From Botryotinia globosa (Eukaryota > Ascomycota > Leotiomycetes > Helotiales > Sclerotiniaceae): a stretch of 64,000 nt of DNA. Below are positions 35,384 to 48,100 of this stretch, piece after piece. Made by a program: the position numbers and the translations under genes. Under the pieces are notes generated by a model. The model had not been told where the DNA came from. It did not search any database and saw only the letters and a program-made list of their open reading frames with translations. The stretch covers positions 992,001-1,056,000 of the forward strand of contig RCSZ01000016.1 in assembly GCA_014898425.1 (NCBI GenBank), read 5' to 3'. Positions within the stretch are counted from its first letter, which is position 1. The number at the start of each line of letters is the position of its first letter.

Positions 35384-37644
35384 ATGCGATCGCTTTCAAT
35401 TATCACAATACTCTCTTCGCTCATAATTGCGTCTCGTGGAGCTTCTCTTGGTGGGAAGATAGTCGGTCGTGATACCGCACTGCTATCTAGTTATGACTTT
35501 ATTGTTGTGGGCGGAGGAACAAGTGGACTTGTCGTAGGAAATAGATTGTCAGAGAATCCAGGTTAAGATTCACTCGCATTGATATTTTGGATAAGAAGCT
35601 TACCATTACTAGCGACAACTGTTCTCATTATTGAGGCCGGTGAACTGTGAGTGTATAAATACAGTCTGACGTAACCATCTGACGATGTATAGTGACCAGG
35701 GAGAAGACTTCATATACATTCCACTGTTCGCAGGAATTGGGGATGGTGCAATAGGGACACAGTATGACTGGAATTTAACTTATGCACCCCAGCCAGCTAC
35801 AAACAACAGATCAATTGCTATACCACTTGGTAAAGTCGTAGGCGGTGGATCTTGTTTGAATAAGATGACTTTCGATCTTGCTGGAAAAGAAGACTATGAT
35901 CGTTGGATAGAAGTAGGAGCAGTTGGTTGGAATGAACTCTTTCCATATTTCAAGAAAGTAAGCACATTATATCGAACGAATTGAATAATCCATGAACTAA
36001 ATTTCTGTCCATCAGTTGACTAATTTCACACCACCTGCACCTGAAATTGCAAAAGAATGGGATATTCAAACGGATCCTTCAGCACACGGATATAAAGGCC
36101 ATGTAAAGAAATCTGTGCTGAGAATCGACGTACTTGCTGACCGTGTCTATAGGTCCATTCAAGTTATCCAACATTTAATTGGCCATCATTCAGTTGAGCA
36201 CATTGTCCTAATCAAACTACTTTTACTGACATCTTCGTAGAGTACTTTTTTGCGTCTATGAAATACCTCGGAATACGCAAGGTGTTTGACTCTTTGAATG
36301 GAGATGCAAATGGTGCCCTGTGGAATCCACAATCGCTAGATCCAGACACTAAGACCCGCTCAAATTCTAGAACCGCTTATTGGAATAGTGCAAGTAATCG
36401 AACCAATTTGCACCTCTTAACGGGACAACAGGTGACGAAACTGATCACTAAACTAAATAACAATGGGGTTGCAATCATTGGTGTAGAGGTAGATGTTTGT
36501 CGACCACATTCTTCGAGTAACGTTCTGACCACGAGAATAGTATGCAGCTGGCTCCAATTTTTCAAGATCAACCGTTCTTGCGGCGAAGGAGGTAGTTCTC
36601 GCAGCTGGTGCTATTCATTCACCCCAGCTGCTCCAACTCTCTGGAATTGGAAGCTCTCCTTTACTCAAAAAATTCGGTATCGAAACTGTGGTGCACTTGC
36701 CAGGAGTTGGGGCGAATTTCCAAGATCATCCATTGCTCAGACCTAGTACCACATGTAGGTTGTTAAAGCAAAAGTCTATAAAATCATCCGCTGACTGGAG
36801 AAATAGTGGATATTTACCTTTCCGCGAGCAATTTGACCAGTAATGCGACTTTCAATGCTGAGATGCTAGCATTATATAGGCATAACAGAACTGGTCCGTA
36901 AAGTGTATTAAACTTCCCAAATCATTCTAATCAGGCAAAATAGGTCCATACTCGACAGAAGGGGGAGGCGCATATGCATTTATTGGAACCAGTTCCTTCA
37001 CCAATACAACTTCACAGATTGTATCCTCCGCTTCATCTATCACACCAGCATCATATTTACCATCCGATGTCGACTCGACTATCTTGGCGGGATATGAAGC
37101 TCAATACAAAATTCTCACTCGAGATCTCGCATCCAACAAAATGCCAATAATGGAATTCATTTTCGGAGGAGGACCAGTTTTGACTGGTCTTCAGCATCCA
37201 TTTTCCCGTGGTTCGGTCGCGATCACATCCGCCGATCCTTTCACTTCCCCATCAGCAAATCCAGGATTCCTTACCCATCAGACAGATCTGCTTCTATTAA
37301 GCGCCGCAGCTAAGTATGCTCGTAGAATAATCAACACACCAATATTCGCACCGCTATCGCCGATTGAGACAGTACCAGGCCCGAGTGTACAAACAGATGC
37401 GGATTTTGAGGCATGGATTCGTTCGACTATTGGAACGACATTCCATCCGAGTGGCACTACCTCTATGATGAGGAGACGTTACGGAGGAGTTGTGGATTCC
37501 AATTACAAGGTATATGGGGTCAATAACTTGAGAGTAGTTGATGCGGGTACTTTTCCAATGATACAGAGTGCGCATTTACAAGTGACTGTGTATGCCATGG
37601 CTGAGAGAGCTTCCGATGCCATTAAGAAGACATGGAGACTTTGA
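35384..37644 (+). CDS. secreted GMC oxidoreductase
   Basis: Nine exons were placed: 35384-35561, 35613-35646, 35693-35957, 36016-36102, 36153-36192, 36241-36488, 36541-36754, 36807-36893 and 36935-37644. They give 620 aa with all phases consistent. A signal peptide ([20 protein letters not shown]) precedes the FAD-binding Rossmann motif [27 protein letters not shown] and the GMC signature [14 protein letters not shown]. Further conserved parts are [29 protein letters not shown] and a C-terminal FHPSGTTSM with [16 protein letters not shown]. These last hold the two active-site histidines. Such flavoenzymes oxidise alcohols or sugars outside the cell, releasing H2O2 (glucose, aryl-alcohol or patulin/versicolorin-type). 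The exact substrate cannot be told. Exons of 34 and 40 nt and an intron of only 41 nt make this gene easy to mis-annotate. Confidence 0.9.
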
Positions 37645-39073
37645 GTTAGATGCCATGATAGGATGATGCGCCGAATAACATAGGAGCGGATAGAAGGATA
37701 ACTATGTTCATTCCAATCTTGTTGCTCTTCTTGCTGCTGGAGAGTTAAAAAAGCAAAGCATGATGCATATATTGCCACCCCATAAATCGGTGTCGTGATA
37801 TCCAGTAGAAAAATTGAGGATATAGATCGTTGTCTAAAGATTTAGTGAAGACTTAAGAGTCTCATCCGATTGTACCAATGGGAATCTATCGAACTGATCT
37901 TCACTTTTATGTAGTGTTCTCGAGTTTGGCAATTGTTAATTCTGAAGTGCGATTGCAAGAAAAACAAAACACGCTAGCATATTCTCCGACACAGCACAGG
38001 CAGTGCCTATAAGCGAACTAAAGCTGGGCTTTCCTCTCCTTCCATCCAACTCTCCAATTATTATATTTCACATCGACTTTAGCATTTTGTATTTATCTGT
38101 TGTTGATCTACTCTCAGGGCACATTTGAGTATGAGGTGTTTGCTAAATTTACTTGACTATAATAGTGATATTACTTTGTCTTCTTTGAAGGCCAATGAAC
38201 CCCCAGAATGGAGAATATGGTATCCAAAAAAAAACAATCCAAGCTCTGGTAACGACTGATTTATATTCGGAACTCTACTAATCGTCAGTTCTACAGACGG
38301 GAACTCTTCATACACAAATTCAGGTGTATTGGTATATCACTGGAACGTCGCGGCGCAGACTGATTCCTCGTGTAAACGCAGTATTGACGTTGCTCGTACG
38401 CATGCCTATGGGGACTGGGTCCATCCGGACTTTGCTAGACTTGTCATCTCTGCCAGGCGGAAGCCGTTTGATCGATGTTAGATCGACTGTCTTTTGATAG
38501 ATATGTAAAGGGAAGCTTGTGAGTTCCAGCCAACGATTCTTCAGCTGAGCTGTCATGCAGCAGCCAAGAATATACTTTTCCTGGCTAACGTCCCACTTGA
38601 GCCAATCATACGGATAAGGCAAAAAGCTTCTTGAGCCCTATATCATGCCATGCCAATGAATGCACAGTCATGGACATTTCCCAGCTGCAGGTTCTACACC
38701 GTAACGTCTCACATCAGCCGAAAGTTACACATGAAACAGAGAGAGTACCGGTCAAAACACAGACTATCCTATCTCCACTGAGTCTCCATGATATCTTAAC
38801 AACTACTTCGTATATAACACACAACTCCACAATTTGATAAACATTAATAAAGACTTCTTACGATTAAATTCACTCACGAGTCACAGCATTGTCGCCGATA
38901 TTAACGGTGAACATTCACCAATCCCATGAGTTACAGACTCAGAGTTTCCCCACCAAAATCACTCCACCAGCCCCCACTATAGCTACGAATACACTCGTAT
39001 GGATCTAGATACATAAACAAAACTCTCCCTCAAAGATCTTTCAATTCAACATCTATTCGAAATATCTCTCAAC
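37645..39073. other. long intergenic region upstream of phospholipase D
   Basis: About 1.4 kb. A minus-strand open frame at 38320-38622 (no ATG, 100 aa) has ordinary composition but no recognisable family; I do not call it. Otherwise AT-rich promoter sequence. Confidence 0.45.
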
Positions 39074-41890
39074 ATGTCTCATTTTTTCCATGAAGCCAAA
39101 GCTGCCATCGGCAACTTTGTACATGAAGTCGAGTCAGAGGTGTCGAAGGTTGCAGGAATCTCAGACGGCGAGAAACACAGCCACACTCATATCGGAGAGG
39201 CATGCCATGCACTTCATACAAATGGAAATGAGAACAGATTTGGCAGTTTCGCTCCTCCAAGAGCTGGCCATGATATCAAGTGGCATATCGACGGGTGTGC
39301 ATATATGTGGGCTGTATCTGTCGCCTTAGAAGAGGCACAGGAAAGTATCTGGATTCTGGATTGGTGGCTTACCCCTGAGCTTTATTTGAGAAGACCCCCA
39401 TCAGCAAACGAGGAATATAGAATCGACCGCATGCTTTTGGCTGCTGCTGAGAGAGGTGTCAAAGTTAACATCATTATTTACAAAGAGGTTACTAAGGTCT
39501 TGACATGTACGTTTTATCCTCATTTCTGGCCACATATCACGTGGACTAACCCCGATGTCAGTATGCTCTGAGCACACCAAGAAGGCTTTAGAGGTTCATC
39601 CTAACATTTCGGTATTCCGACATCCGGATCATGTTCCAAGTGGTATTCACGTCGAATCGGAACTTATTACCGACTTGAAGAATTTCAGTTTGAGAGACTT
39701 TGATCTTGCACAACTTCCTAAAGAGGGCATTGAAGCTCTATATGGAGCCCGAAATGATGTTATTCTTTACTGGGCACATCACGAAAAGCTTTGTCTAGTT
39801 GATAGCAAAGTCGCTTTCATGGGTGGTCTAGATTTGTGCTTTGGTAGATGGGATGTGAATCAGCATCCAATTGCTGATGCACACCCAAGTGACCTAGACA
39901 ATATTGTTTTCCCAGGTCAAGATTTCAATAACGCAAGAGTGTATGACTTCCAGGATGTTGCAAATTGGCAAGAGAATAAGCTTGATCGTACGAAGTACTC
40001 TAGAATGGGATGGTCGGTATGTATCTTGGAAACACTCAACGAGTTGTCAGACAATGAAATCTAATTGTTGTTGTAGGATCTATCAATGTCGTTGACAGGA
40101 CCAGTTGGTAAGTTAATTAGAGATACTCCCTATTATGCTCCCGAATTTCAATGGCTAACACTTCAAAGTCGAGGATCTCCGAGCTCATTTTGTTCAAAGA
40201 TGGAATTTTATTTTCCGAGAGAAATACGACACCCACGAGACAAGATACGCAGCATTGTCCTTGATTCCTAATGATATACCTGATGGATATTATAACGAAG
40301 ATGGTACAAATGTCGGTTCATCTACCGAGGGTGCAATCTCCGATACATTCCGTCGAGTGGGTACATTTTTTGGCAGATCGGGAGGTAATTCAGGGCATGG
40401 GGATGATCAAAACGGCGTTTCTATCCAACTTGTAAGAAGTTGTACTGAGTGGAGCAATGGTGTAGCCACTGAGGTAATTCTGTCGTTCCAAAAATTATGC
40501 CGCAGGATACTAATCTGGATAGCACTCAATCGCCAATGCCTACATTGAGGTTATTCAACGAAGCCAACATTTCATCTACATCGAAAACCAGTTCTTTATC
40601 ACCGCCTGCTCCGATGAGCAACATCCTGTTGAGAATAAGATCGGAGCGGCGATCGCAGACAGGATCATTCGTGCTTATCAAAATGGCGAACAATATAAAG
40701 TTATTGTTTGTATGCCAGCAGTCCCAGCTTTTGCAGGCGATCTCCATGCAGATGATGCTTTGGGAACTCGCGCAATTATGGAGTATCAATATAATTCAAT
40801 CTGTCGCGGCGGTAACTCAATTATGGAAACAGTTGCTAATGCCGGAGTACCCGATCCAAAGGATTACATCCGATTCTACAATTTGAGAAACTATGATAGA
40901 CTTAACGATAACGGTACGATGGCTAGGACCGAAGAAGAAAGTGGCGTCAGTTATGAAAGTGCTAGAAAAGAGCACGACGATATCGTTGGTGCTGGATATG
41001 GCGGCTACGGTGAAGAAACTGGTGCTCGTAGGGGCCAAGAAAATTATGAGTATGACCAATACCAAAGAGCCGCCCCTCGTTCCCAAGAACATGACACAGT
41101 AGCAGCATGCTATTTGGAAGATGGTCCATCTATTACATCCATTCCTTGGAATGGTTCCCCCGAAGCTGAGCTCGATGCCTTCGTCACCGAGGAACTTTAC
41201 ATCCACACCAAACTTCTCATCGCCGATGATCGTGTTGTAATCTGTGGTTCGGCTAACCTCAATGATCGCTCCCAACTCGGCACCCACGATTCTGAAATCG
41301 CAATCGTAATCGAAGACACCGATACCGTTGATTCATACATGAACGGTCGCGAGTTCCGAGCCGCAAAATATGCCACCTCTCTCCGTAGACAACTTTTCCG
41401 AAAACATCTTGGCATGATTGCACCACAAGATTGGACCAGACCAGATGCAAACTATATGCCCATCAACAAAGATCCCAACGATTACGACTGGGGCTCCAAC
41501 TATGATATCGCTGTCCAAGATGTGTTTTCCCCGAAATTCACAGATCTATGGAATGGTCGTGCGAGAACTAACACAGAAGTTTTTTCGAAAGTTTTCCATG
41601 CAATCCCGGCGGATAATGTGAGGAACTGGGATGATTACCATGAATTTTACGAACAGTATTTTGTATCGCCTAGTGATAAGGATACCAAGGAAGAAGATAA
41701 AGAGCCTGCGAGATATCTTTATGGACATGTTGTAAAAGAAGAATTCCCAGGGGGCGTGGAGGAGGTTAAGGAGGAGTTAAGCAGGGTTAAGGGTATGCTT
41801 GTTGAGATGCCGCTATTGTTCATGGATGGGGTCGATTTTGCGAAGGAGGGGTTGAGTTTCAATGCTTTGACTGAGACGATTTACACTTGA
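39074..41890 (+). CDS. phospholipase D (Spo14/PldA-like, without PX/PH domains)
   Basis: Exons 39074-39506, 39562-40016, 40077-40107, 40169-40473 and 40523-41890 give 863 aa, all in frame. Introns are 55, 60, 61 and 49 nt, and one exon is only 31 nt. Both HKD catalytic motifs are present: HHEKLCLVDSK at about residue 217 and HTKLLIADDRVVICGSANLNDRS at about 636. The eukaryotic PLD blocks HPDHVPSGIHVESEL, FGRWDVNQHP and RWNFIFREKY, and the IENQFFIT segment, are intact. The enzyme hydrolyses phosphatidylcholine to phosphatidic acid and choline. The N-terminus lacks the PX and PH domains of yeast Spo14, matching the shorter PldA form of filamentous fungi. A low-complexity Gly/Tyr/Glu/Arg insertion (about residues 543-600) precedes the second HKD motif. 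The amphipathic N-terminal helix (FFHEAKAAIGNFVHEVESEV) could bind membranes. Confidence 0.95.
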
Positions 41891-42079
41891 AAGAAAAGTT
41901 TGGATAAATGTCGGGATTGGAAACTTGAGTCCCACCTCGGGGATGATTGGCGATGGTTTGGAGATTTTTTGAAATCTTTCTAAATCTAGATTTGTTTTGA
42001 ATATTACAAATAGATACAGCATTTAGAGAGACCTGGTTGATCACTAGCTATATGGATGACTCGTGGCTGATCTAAATTT

Positions 42080-43020
42080 CTATTTTTTCTCCACCTTTCT
42101 CCATTCCATTCCAAGGCTACATACAAATGCCATACCAGCGGTTGCAATAGGAAGAATAAGAGTTCGAGACAATGCATAAGTATATGCACCTAGAACTCCA
42201 GTAGGGTACTCTGTCGGCACGGTACTCGTCAAATTCTTAGCGCCTAGCTCGATGATTTCGGAGCTATCTAAGCCAGGAATCATTTTCAATTCTTGGGAAA
42301 GCGTATTAGTTAGTATATTTTGAGCAATGCTAATTGCTAACGCGTCACCCAAGGCTTGAGAAAAGACTGGCAATGAGTTTCCAATGGGTACGTCTTCATT
42401 AGGAAGCACTATTTGAAGAGCAGTATATGGAACCTGAAATCCGATACCGAATCCAAATCTAGTGAGTACCTGATATCCCACCCATTGAGCAGTTGTGCTG
42501 GATCTTCCCAGTGTATGGAGAGACCCACAGCCGGCAGTGAAGATTATTCCACACATCCACATAAGCGGCACGTAAAAACCAAAACGCGAAACGCTCGCGC
42601 CACTCATGATTGTGCCAAGAATGATGGATCCTAGATAGGGTAACTTTCTGATGCCTGATTGTTCTGCAGTAGTCCCGCGCACCGCTTGGAAATATATAGG
42701 TAGATAACAGATGTGGGTATCTATAGCCATATTAACCAAAACTGTAAATAAACAACTTGCTGCGACTGTACGCTGAGATGCAATTCGGAACGGGATCCTA
42801 GCCCTAATGTAGTATGTTAGCATCACATAAATAGAATGAGCTGAACTTTTAGGGCATATCCATCTTTTAGTTCAAATTCAACGGCGAGGAAAATCCCAAA
42901 GCTGAGAAGACACCCCCAGTTCTTTGGGTTCGACCATGGTAAAATTATACCGCCATCCTTCAGTGCCAGCAATAGACAGGTCATTGCACCGAGAAGTAAC
43001 GCAGCACCTACAAAATCCAT
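42080..43020 (-). pseudogene. 5'-truncated MFS drug:H+ antiporter (DHA2-type) relic
   Basis: Two minus-strand pieces, 43020-42840 and about 42800-42080, match the second half of 14-TM DHA2 transporters. Recognisable parts are DFVGAALLLGAMTCLLLALKDGG, IASQRTVAASCLF, YLPIYFQAVRGTTAEQSG, and VFSQALGDALAISIAQNILTN. The first six to eight helices, motif A and motif C are missing. Sequence upstream of 43020 does not encode membrane helices. At the expected intron between the pieces (GTTCAG... TACATTAG) the phases do not match. The original role would have been multidrug or toxin efflux. The C-terminal end with stop at 42080 is intact. Confidence 0.75.
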
Positions 43021-43424
43021 GTTTCAGCTTCTGTCTCACCGATAGTTCCGGTTACGGGCAGCATCTCCGTTGACATCGTTCAAAATACTCATGCTGGCCA
43101 GGATCTTGATATGACTCTCAAGAAATAGTAACACTATACTACCCTCATTCATATTCTCCCTACACTCACTCGCGGAGACAGCAGGGAGTTGGCATCATTG
43201 GCTGTTCAAGCGAACTTACCCAAACCTTTACACCCCGGCCTTCCCTCTTCAAAATCTCCGATTCTCCATCTCAACCATGAGTGCAAATTCCTGAAAGTAG
43301 CATCCCGTTGCAAAATGGCTTAGTTGATACTCCCTGCAGACAGTGCCAAAAATTCAGTCTTGATCGTGGCTTACCCGGACGTAGTGAAGATTGGGTGTAT
43401 CAAGTTGAAGTGCCATAACATCGA

Positions 43425-45339
43425 AAAGATACAACGCCTTACTTACCAGGTCTTTTGGCCTCGTTTGATAACGGTTGCAGCCTCTGTGGAACGCTGAGAG
43501 ATGTTCTCCTCCCCGAGTTCGCAGAAAGCCATTCTTCAAAGAATGGGGGTAAAAATCTATATTAATCTTGCTTATGTGGTAATTGCTGACCGTGCTGACG
43601 CTTCTCAGAAGTGAATATTTCCGCAAAGTATGGGTGTCAGTTAGAACTGTCCGTTTATAACCTCACATTTAAAGTGGATGGAGCTTGGGAAACTGACGCG
43701 AATTGTGTTGTGTACGCAGAATATGGTAAGATCCGATGCCGTGGGTGACTCGATTACTAACGCGAGTAGGCGACGGTGGAAACACTGCTTCGAAGTGCTT
43801 CCTGGTTCGTCCTGGATCACGAATATAGAATTATGAAGCTATCAGCATTGCAAAGATGTGGTTGAAAATGTGCGACAAGCATGATACTTGTCGAGGCACG
43901 ACACCCAGTATCCTTCCCATAAGAGTCATCGATGTTAAAAGCTCGCCTCCTAAGCTTGTAATGGGTAATGGTATTATCGATAAATATGTGACCCTGAGCC
44001 ACTGCTGGGGAATATCCAAAGAACACCCATTCGAAGCTCAATATACAACTCAAACATCAACTCTATCGTCTCGAATGGAAGGCATGCCCTTGGAAGATTT
44101 GCCTTCCACTTTTAGGGATGCCGTCATTGCTACTCGTGACATGGGATTTCAGTATCTGTGGATCGATTTTATTTGCATTCTTCAAGACTCCATTCCCGAT
44201 AAATCCATAGAAATCGCACGTATGGGTGATGTTTACGGGAACGCAGCGTTATGTATCTGCGCCACATCTGGGATACCAGGGCGTGGACTTTACAAGAACG
44301 TGTTCTTTCTCCCCGTATTCTACACTTTACCTGTGGAAGGATGTATTTCGATTGTGGAAAGGGATTGTTTTATGGAAACAAGCCCTGAGCAAGAACTTAC
44401 AGAGAATGACCTCGCAGGCTTACGAGTAGAAGCTGGCTTCATCAAAACCCACGGCTTGGGCCTCCGCTGCACTCAATTCCAATGATCTTAGTTTCTAAGC
44501 ACTTGTACGGCTTTACTACAATCTGGCGGATCAGTACTGTCAGCGCAACTTATCATACTCTTCAGACAAAGCAGCTGCTTTTGCAGCTTGCTCTGCTTTG
44601 TTTCAGAATCGCCTTGGATTTCATACAAATGTTTATGGCACGATGCTCGAAGACCTTCCTAGATGGTAAGTGATACTTGCACTGAACTATCCCCTTTAGA
44701 TCAGTGCTCGGTATCTGAAATAAGTGCCACAAATATCGATTTTATTTCGCATCTTTGTTCCGGTCTATATAGGTCGACGTCTGACTGTTCAACTCCTTTT
44801 TTTACCCTCAGGGCAAATGTAAAGTAAAGCTTGATGTGGATACCTCTCGGAAACTCAAGCTGGCCCTCTTGGTCATGGTGTTCTCACCAACACCTCTCAT
44901 TCTACCAAGGGATTTTCCACATGGAAGACTCTGAAGTGCTGAATACAGACCAAGAGCTCTCCCATCAATGTAATGACGAGTACCTACCTGCAACCGACTC
45001 TCAACCCCCAATACTTCGCCTTCATGCATTTTCACAAGGCCCCGGTAAACTCATATCGAAGAAGTCGTACCCCATGAGCGTCAAATTTTCGGTTATGGAT
45101 CATGAATATGATCTAGAGCATGCCGAAATAACAGACAATTGTGCTAGCTGCAGTGAAGACCTCTGGCTTTGAACTTTTGTAAACTCGGTGCCCAGTCCAA
45201 ACCAATCTCTGGCTTAATTCTACAGCCTGCTGTGGAATCGGGTAGCAACCATTATCGCCGAATAGGATTTTACAGATCGAACACAGCTGAGGACTCGAGA
45301 AAGCTGTTTCAATCCGAAGCGCGGCAATGGATGAATTGA
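43425..45339 (+). pseudogene. heterokaryon-incompatibility (HET) domain gene, decayed
   Basis: Fragments of one HET protein lie in order on the plus strand. An N-terminal piece has NGCSLCGTLRDVLLPEF. An intron-joined piece (AKYGCQLELSVYNLTF) follows. The HET core at 43829-44485 has YVTLSHCWG, LPSTFRDAVIATRDMGFQYLWIDFICILQDS and MGDVYGNAALCICATSG. Then come LSYSSDKAAAFAA (about 44540), SSWPSWSWCSHQH (about 44850) and GLILQPAVESG (about 45210), ending at a stop at 45337-45339. Breaks: an in-frame TAG at 43826-43828, a TGA at 44483-44485, and a missing stretch where the usual RGW-QER segment should be. HET proteins trigger cell death after fusion of incompatible hyphae; decayed copies are common. 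No ATG for the N-terminus is evident. Confidence 0.75.
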
Positions 45340-46461
45340 GTCTGACCTCGTTAATTAAACACCTCTACCCTCAAATGACTGTCAGGTGGCCACCGCCTTG
45401 TACGAAAGATACGAGCTCAACAGCTAGCATCATTTGTTAATCAGAGCTAGTTCGACTAGTCATTGGAAAGTCGTTGTAAAGGGGAGTTCTTTCTTAAGAC
45501 AATTGTGTTTAGTACACTACTCTATTTCGTCTGCTCCCTCGAACCCGATGATCTGAAATAGAGAAAATTCACCTTGCTCTCATACCAGCGACCCTCCGGA
45601 CGTCGAAATCTCACGAATACCGAGGTAGATAGGTGCACAGAACTCTAGTACCTCAGCTCTTATCGATGTGTTGTGCTTCTCTAAGCTTCCCTCGACGAAC
45701 GAGTCTCGGGTGCAACTTATCGAAGGTGCCCGCGAGGTATTCTGGGCAAAGAGGACCAGAACCAATCCGCCTCTGAAGCTCATTATCGCATTCATTTTTA
45801 TAACATCTATGTTGAAATAACGAAGAAGATGATATATTGTTATTAGACGAAATCAAGTAGCATGTATTTATCGAAATTATCATTTACCATACAATACAAT
45901 ACAAAATATGATATGATATCTAGAATATCCAATGAAGCTGGGTTAACACATTCCCAGAGCCGCCCTCGTAACACCTGAATTTCACCACAACACTCCAGAG
46001 CACTCCAGAGCACCCAACTCTCTCCCTCATCCCCATCTGTAACGGACATCAAATTTCAAAAGGAAACCTTTCATCTTGCATAAAAAACCCCCTTGCCTAA
46101 GAAATAAAAATTTCCATCAACACCATGATTGCGCCCTGGAATACTGTAAAATCCCCTTCCAAACCATCCATCCATCCAACTCATAGCCGAGTCTAAAACT
46201 CTCTCTCCAAAAAGCAATTTGAAAGTTCACATATATATTCAGAGTCTATCCATACAGTAATAATATTCCTATCAGCAAAAAGCAACCAACGTATCAACAT
46301 GTACACACGTATATACATGCAGTCTCTCTATACAAATCCCTTTCCCTCTCTTCTACCCCATTCTACACAGATATATATATAATACATACATACATACATA
46401 TATATTCATCCCCCACAACCCGAACTCGAAAAAGCAAAAGCAAAAGAAAGCCCAAAAAGAA
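45340..46461. other. intergenic, nothing recognised
   Basis: AT-rich spacer between the HET relic and tRNA-Ile. Minus-strand frames at 45580-46052 have no family resemblance. A short ATAC microsatellite lies at about 46380-46400. Confidence 0.45.
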
Positions 46462-46562
46462 TGATCACTGGCGGGGTCGAACCGCCGACCTTGGCGTATA
46501 ACCTTACTGATGAATCAGATGAGATATTAGCACCACGCTCTAACCAACTGAGCTAAGCGACC
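46462..46562 (-). tRNA. tRNA-Ile (AAT) with 27-nt intron
   Basis: On the minus strand the acceptor stem GGTCGCT pairs with AGTGATC. The D arm is TTAGCTCAGTTGGTTAGAGC, the anticodon stem TGGTG/CGCCA, and the anticodon AAT lies in loop CTAATA. The T arm is GGCGG TTCGACC CCGCC. An intron of about 27 nt follows A37 (starts TCTCATCTG, ends GGTTAT). The discriminator is A, and TTCTTTTT after the gene is the polymerase III stop. The intron is unusual for yeast tRNA-Ile(AAT) but common in filamentous ascomycetes. Confidence 0.93.
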
Positions 46563-48100
46563 TAGTTGATTTATATATTATCCCCAACTTTATCACAGTA
46601 TATATATCCCCACATTTTTACATCTCCATCTACACATTCCCCATATCTCTATTAATCCCAAAAAACAAAAAAAACAAACACGGATCCATCCGGATATTTT
46701 ACTAATCACTATTCACTAGCGTATATTAATTAAACACCTACGGTAGTACTGTACATACATAATGAATACCTCCCAGTACCAGTACTGTACTCGAAGAAAA
46801 GTTCAGAGTACCTATCTACATATGACAGCGGCATAGAGTGGGATGATGAAAATCACAAGATGGATGGGGAGGCCGGAGATGACGCTAGGGATATTCTATA
46901 GGTACATATACTCTGTATATTCTGACGCAGGATGCGAGGATCGGGACTTGGGATGGGGGTGTGGTTGGGTGTTATGGAGTATAGAGTATGGAATATAGAG
47001 TATGGAATAGAGTATAGAGTATGAAGCAAAGTGATATGAATAATGTATCGTGCGGGCATAGTATTATATATAGGGTATACTAGACAAGCGATCAGAAAAT
47101 ATACAATTTCAACCCTAGATACAAATACAACAAGATAACAAACTACAAAAGGACTAATCTGATTTTCACAGCAATGGAGTTATATATTTTCTGGCCGTAC
47201 GAATATATAGTGTGGGAGGAGGAGGAGGCAGAAAGATGATCTAGCTACAAGTGAAATCCCATACTGATTGTATGTACTGTAGCTACCTACCTATCAGGAT
47301 ATATTGTTGTCATCTCTGTATACTATCTCTGTATATTGTATTTTGTAGTATATATTTGTGGACATGTAGGAATACCTATGCACGAATGAATTTCGTCAGT
47401 CATTCAGATCTTTGAATAAGTAGTTTCCGTGCTATCTTGTCTATCCATTCATTCTCTTCGTAATATACTTTCTGCGTTCCTTCTCCAATCCTTCGAGGTC
47501 GTAGAAGGAAAGATGCAGCTGCTGTATGCGACGAGTGCTGCTCTCGCCAGCTAGAGAATTGTAGTTCTCATCTCATCTGATCGAGGAGAGTGTATATTTT
47601 ACTTTTGATACTAGGAAATTCATTAATATATCCTCACATCCACATCATCTCAACCTCACAAATTCACTATTTATTCACAATATCAAAACCTCTCAAGAAC
47701 CCTTCAGATGAATCAATCTCCATTCATTTATATAATTTAATCATCACACCATAATTCTCATCACACCATTACCCGATAATATACAAAAAAGGCCGGTCAT
47801 TCATATCCAGCTCGACCCCATCCATCCATCATTCAATCAAGTGAGAATGCCCCCCATTCCAAAATTCGTACTCCCAAATTACATACGCGCCTAAGACACC
47901 TAATTGCCCATATCATATAAACCGGAATTCGATATCATAAAAAAAGCCTCCATCAATATGAAATTCCCGATTGGGTATCATGCTTCTTTACTTTATGCTT
48001 TTGTCTTTCGCTTTTCGCTTTTCGATTGCTTTTCCCAAATCAAGAAGACCTCGCAACGCAATGCAATGCAAATGCTACAATATAACACCAAGATGACCAA
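46563..48100. other. gene-poor AT-rich interval
   Basis: About 1.5 kb without supported genes. A GAGTATAGAGTATGGAATA-type repeat occupies 46975-47025. The 47900-48100 part is probably the 3'-UTR of the amino-acid permease. Confidence 0.5.

Noticed and set aside
38320..38622. Minus-strand 100-aa frame
   Set aside because: Starts at a non-ATG codon with a stop shortly upstream and has no family resemblance, though composition is plausible.
45580..46052. Overlapping minus-strand frames of 69-76 aa
   Set aside because: No motif or splice continuity; treated as intergenic.
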